Shown: piece after piece, positions 6,070 to 8,132 of the stretch
Layout of the letters: each line of letters starts with the position of its first letter
How positions within the stretch are numbered: position 1 is the stretch's first letter
Assembly: GCA_022567775.1 (NCBI GenBank)
Contig: JADFGH010000092.1
Span: 1 to 8,132 of the forward strand
Length of the DNA: 8,132 nucleotides
Reading direction: 5' to 3'
DNA from: Pseudomonadota bacterium
GTDB lineage: Bacteria > Pseudomonadota > Gammaproteobacteria > Steroidobacterales > Woeseiaceae
Notes under the pieces: model-generated
Database searches by the model: none
Told to the model about the DNA's origin: nothing
What the model saw: only the letters and a program-made list of their open reading frames with translations
Translations under genes and position numbers: made by a program

Positions 6070-7281
6070 TCAGACCATGCCGATGGAGTCCGGACCGATC
6101 TCCCTAATGCTGCGAGTGCCCGCAAACTCCATCGCAATTTTGAATTCGTCCCGCAGAATCTGCAGCGCGCGTTCCACGCCTGCCTGGCCAAACGATCCAA
6201 GCCCCCACAGATACGGGCGCCCTATCATGATTGCATCAGCACCGAGTGCCAACGCTTTGAGAATGTCTGTCCCGCGCCGAATTCCGCTATCCATCAACAA
6301 AGTTGCCCTGCCATTCACCGCCGGCGCAACTTCCGCAAGGCTGTCGATCGCGCCGCGCCCGCTGTCATCCGCCCGGCCTCCGTGGTTCGAGACAATAATC
6401 CCGTCAACTCCGTATTCGACGCAACGCTCTGCGTCTTCGGCGGTAACGATTCCTTTGACGAGCACCTTCATTTGCGTTTCCTGGCGCAGCTGTTCCAGGA
6501 AATCCCAGGTCAGTGCCATGCCACGACGATCTCTCTCGTCCGCTGCTATGCCCTCGAACATCGGTTTCTGGCGTGCCGCGACGCCGGATCCCTCATGACA
6601 TACCGCGCAGTCCCTGGAATCAAGGCGAATCGCTCTTTGCAGCGTATGTCGTGCCGGCGCGGAACTCGTTGGCAAATCAACGGTTAATGCAACTGCCGGA
6701 CAACCGGCGGCTTCTGCGCGGCGCAACATCTTGCGCACGCCCGGCCAGCCACCGAGCGTATACAACTGAAACCAGACTGGCGCGCCACGCGCCTCTGCCA
6801 CTTGCTCGATCGGCGTCGAACTTACCGTCGACAGGATCTGCAGGTGGTTAAGCTTCTGCGCGGCGCGCGCAGTTGCAAGTTCACCATCGCTGTGAAACGC
6901 CTTCTGTGATCCTACCGGAGCAATAACAATAGGTGTCGGCCATTCCTCGCCGAAAATATTGACTCGCGTGTCTATCTGCCTGACGTTTACGAGCCGCGTT
7001 GAACGCAGGTAATAATTCTCGAACGCTTCCCGGTTAGCGCGCAGCGTCTTGTCGGCGTTAACTCCGGTCGCCATATAGCCATAATGTGCCGGCGGCAGCA
7101 CTTCGCTTGCCGTCGCCTTGAGATCAAAAATGTCGATTGCCTGATCCGGGCTGGTAATGCGTTGGCCCGCTTCGGTAGATGCATGGGCAAATTCAAGTCC
7201 GGCCAGCGCGTTGCACAGCGGGCTGGCCGCCAGATACTTCAGAAAATCTCTGCGGTTGTTGTTGCACTGCTGAGTGGTCAT
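6070..7281 (-). CDS. Tat-exported FMN-dependent alpha-hydroxy-acid oxidase/dehydrogenase with a CxxCH motif
   Basis: This 403-residue enzyme belongs to the FMN-binding TIM-barrel family of glycolate oxidase, lactate dehydrogenase LldD and flavocytochrome b2, which oxidise 2-hydroxy acids to 2-keto acids. A Tat signal, NRRDFLKYLAASP (9-21), predicts export as a folded holoenzyme. Active-site equivalents are visible: Tyr174 in WFQLY, Asp202 in LTVDLP, Lys276 in VLVKG, the catalytic base His300 and substrate-binding Arg303 in SNHGGR, and Asp331 followed by the FMN-phosphate loop GIRRGTDILKALALGA (333-348). The mobile loop after beta-strand 4 carries CAVCH (225-229), the c-type haem attachment pattern, which ordinary family members lack. 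It may pass electrons to a cytochrome rather than to oxygen. The ATG follows AGGGGA at 5 bases spacing. It is the first clear gene of the four-gene unit. Confidence 0.93.
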   Translation of the reverse strand: MTTQQCNNNRRDFLKYLAASPLCNALAGLEFAHASTEAGQRITSPDQAIDIFDLKATASEVLPPAHYGYMATGVNADKTLRANREAFENYYLRSTRLVNVRQIDTRVNIFGEEWPTPIVIAPVGSQKAFHSDGELATARAAQKLNHLQILSTVSSTPIEQVAEARGAPVWFQLYTLGGWPGVRKMLRRAEAAGCPAVALTVDLPTSSAPARHTLQRAIRLDSRDCAVCHEGSGVAARQKPMFEGIAADERDRRGMALTWDFLEQLRQETQMKVLVKGIVTAEDAERCVEYGVDGIIVSNHGGRADDSGRGAIDSLAEVAPAVNGRATLLMDSGIRRGTDILKALALGADAIMIGRPYLWGLGSFGQAGVERALQILRDEFKIAMEFAGTRSIREIGPDSIGMV

Positions 7282-7293
7282 CGCTGTCCCCTG

Positions 7294-7422
7294 TTATCTG
7301 TGCATGCGATGCATTTCTTCGACCGAGCCGGTAATTGGGCTGACACTGGTTTTTTTAGTTCTGCCAGCGGACTCTTTCACCGAATTTCCCTGTGTCCAAT
7401 CATAGAACAACACGTCTTCCAT
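7294..7422 (-). CDS. Possible small ORF, 42 residues, ending just before the oxidase
   Basis: From the ATG at 7422 the frame runs MEDVLFYDWTQGNSVKESAG and on to a TAA at 7296-7294, only 12 bases before the oxidase ATG and touching its Shine-Dalgarno sequence. That spacing is typical of an operon member. The site before the ATG is weak (GAG about 5 bases away). The frame stays open upstream to about 7508 but without a standard start codon, so a longer product would need a rare initiator. The residue mix is protein-like but matches no family I recognise. It may be chance. Confidence 0.28.
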   Translation of the reverse strand: MEDVLFYDWTQGNSVKESAGRTKKTSVSPITGSVEEMHRMHR

Positions 7423-7487
7423 TTCCGCTCTGGGAATATGTTTGCCAACTTGTGCTGTACGCAGGGCTGTCGAAAATCCTCGTGCAT
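7377..7487 (-). CDS. Possible small ORF, 36 residues, with a strong ribosome binding site
   Basis: The ATG at 7487 is preceded by AGGAG (7501-7497) with a 9-base spacer, the best initiation signal in this gap. The product begins MHEDFRQPCVQHK, contains three cysteines including a CC pair, and ends at TGA 7379-7377. It overlaps the 42-residue candidate in another frame. It may be a small protein, a leader peptide or a remnant. No family is recognised. Confidence 0.25.
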   Translation of the reverse strand: MHEDFRQPCVQHKLANIFPERKWKTCCSMIGHREIR

Positions 7488-7519
7488 CAATTATTGCTCC
7501 TGATTGTGACTACCTGGAT

Positions 7520-7918
7520 TCAGGCGCAGGGGGCTTTCAGCCGCAATAGCGGGCGCTCGGCAATTATTTCCACGGTGGCGAAGTCGCCGCGAATCTCGTA
7601 GCGCCCGTCCCCGGTTCGCCGAAGACCCGCAATGCGGCCCGCTGTCAGCGATTCGATCGCTTGCGCCACCTTGCCACGGCGGTCTTTCCCTGGTTCGGCG
7701 ACTTGGGTGCATAGCGGAAATTCAATGACAGCCGGACGGAAGCACGCACCTTCGGACGGACGTGGTTCCTCGTAGAACGCATGCTCTGGCCGCAAGAACA
7801 GATCGAGGTCAATCAGCAGCGATTCTCCTTCTGTTTCCCAGGCCACGACGAACGACTGTTCCAGATCGACCGCGGCGAATTCCCGCAATTCGGTCCAGTT
7901 TGTAACATCATCACTCAT
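7520..7918 (-). CDS. Conserved-looking hypothetical protein
   Basis: The 132-residue protein has no signal peptide or membrane segment, so it is probably cytoplasmic. It is rich in beta-type segments: FAAVDLEQSFVVAWETEG (14-31), LLIDLDLFLRPEHAFYEEPR (34-53), FRPAVIEFPLC (60-70), then GDGRYEIRGDFATVEIIAE (103-121). The mixture of alternating strands and conserved-type EHxFYExPRPxE wording resembles an uncharacterised family I cannot name. The ATG at 7918 has no Shine-Dalgarno sequence, but it overlaps the TGA of a 9-codon ORF that itself overlaps the osmC-family stop. Translation is therefore probably coupled to the gene upstream. No terminator hairpin follows the stop at 7520. Confidence 0.75.
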   Translation of the reverse strand: MSDDVTNWTELREFAAVDLEQSFVVAWETEGESLLIDLDLFLRPEHAFYEEPRPSEGACFRPAVIEFPLCTQVAEPGKDRRGKVAQAIESLTAGRIAGLRRTGDGRYEIRGDFATVEIIAERPLLRLKAPCA

Positions 7919-7944
7919 TGCTGTGGCCGGGTTTCGCTCGTCAT
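7915..7944 (-). other. 9-codon mini-ORF linking the OsmC-family gene to the hypothetical gene
   Basis: The ATG at 7944 shares ATGA with the TGA that ends the OsmC-family gene. The mini-ORF encodes MTSETRPQQ, and its own TGA (7917-7915) shares ATGA with the start codon of the next gene at 7918. A ribosome could terminate and restart twice along this stretch. It may be a coupling device rather than a functional peptide. Confidence 0.4.
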
Positions 7945-8132
7945 GACACGATCTCCGCTGTTACTTCCGATTTGACGGAGTTTGCGATGAAACACATCTC
8001 GTGTGCACGCTGGTGCATCTTTTCGATCTCCCCCCGATCGGGAATCCGCTCGCCGGAGTAAGTCGCGCTTGGCCGCAAAATCACTTTCGTTATTGCTCTC
8101 TTGCCCTCGGCGTTTTTTCCCAGGCGGCCGAT
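7941..8132 (-). CDS. OsmC-family protein, C-terminal part (gene begins outside the window)
   Basis: The visible 63 residues read GRLGKNAEGKRAITKVILRP, then SATYSGERIPDRGEIEKMHQ, RAHEMCFIANSVKSEV and a short tail to TGA at 7941. The ILRP strand, a following helix and the HxxCFIANSVKxEV block are the C-terminal half of OsmC/Ohr-like proteins. The Cys in HEMCFIANSV corresponds to the second redox cysteine of that family. OsmC and Ohr reduce organic hydroperoxides with a thiol pair, but the first cysteine lies outside the window and some members (YhfA type) have no proven peroxidase activity. The stop overlaps the start of a mini-ORF, giving tight coupling to the next gene. Confidence 0.82.
   Translation of the reverse strand: MGRLGKNAEGKRAITKVILRPSATYSGERIPDRGEIEKMHQRAHEMCFIANSVKSEVTAEIVS

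Noticed and set aside
5984..6687. Two long plus-strand frames (204 and 231 residues) antisense to the oxidase
   Set aside because: They overlap each other and a confidently identified gene, are rich in Ser/Pro/Arg as expected of shadow translation, and have no recognisable family.
7325..7355. Plus-strand hairpin CCGGT...ACTGG followed by seven T residues
   Set aside because: The stem is only five pairs with a G-U and a 12-base loop, and no plus-strand gene ends there.

Overview
The window is moderately GC-rich chromosomal DNA from a Gram-negative bacterium, most likely a gammaproteobacterium. The signs are a lipoprotein signal with a lipobox, a Tat-exported enzyme, a ToxR/CadC-style regulator, a MAPEG protein, and a palindromic repeat of the GTAGGAG...GCGGGCGA REP type common in Pseudomonas, Xanthomonas and relatives. 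The genus cannot be fixed from sequence alone. No rRNA, tRNA, CRISPR array, phage or insertion sequence is visible. No stretch without a gene exceeds 300 bases.

Layout. All genes but one run on the minus strand, so the window reads naturally from right to left. At the right edge (8132-7941) is the C-terminal end of an OsmC-family protein. It is followed, through two ATGA junctions and a 9-codon mini-ORF, by a conserved hypothetical protein (7918-7520). A 238-base gap (7519-7282) holds one or two possible small ORFs. Next comes a tightly packed four-gene unit: a Tat-exported FMN-dependent alpha-hydroxy-acid oxidase carrying a CxxCH motif (7281-6070), a TerB-like protein (6051-5560), a VOC/glyoxalase-fold protein (5531-5142) and a MAPEG membrane protein (5126-4740). 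A perfect 28-bp inverted REP pair (4672-4732) separates this unit from the only plus-strand gene, an EtaA-like flavin monooxygenase of the Baeyer-Villiger type (3125-4642).

Divergent from the monooxygenase, across 241 bases, is a COG2403-type predicted GTPase related to cyclic 2,3-diphosphoglycerate synthetase (2883-1573). Its ribosome binding site abuts a strong leader hairpin. Further left are a small cysteine-rich lipoprotein (1468-1175), a secreted DUF4124-type protein (1021-533) with a clear intrinsic terminator (502-476), and the N-terminal 133 residues of a winged-helix regulator (399-1).

How the genes may work together. The oxidase, TerB, VOC and MAPEG genes probably form one transcription unit. 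Its theme may be oxidation of 2-hydroxy acids together with detoxification of carbonyls or electrophiles, but the substrates are unknown. The monooxygenase is oriented independently and ends convergently against this unit. No dramatic new multigene system is evident. The most distinctive signals are the CxxCH motif in the exported flavoenzyme, the mini-ORF relay after osmC, the hairpin touching the GTPase ribosome binding site, and the REP doublet.
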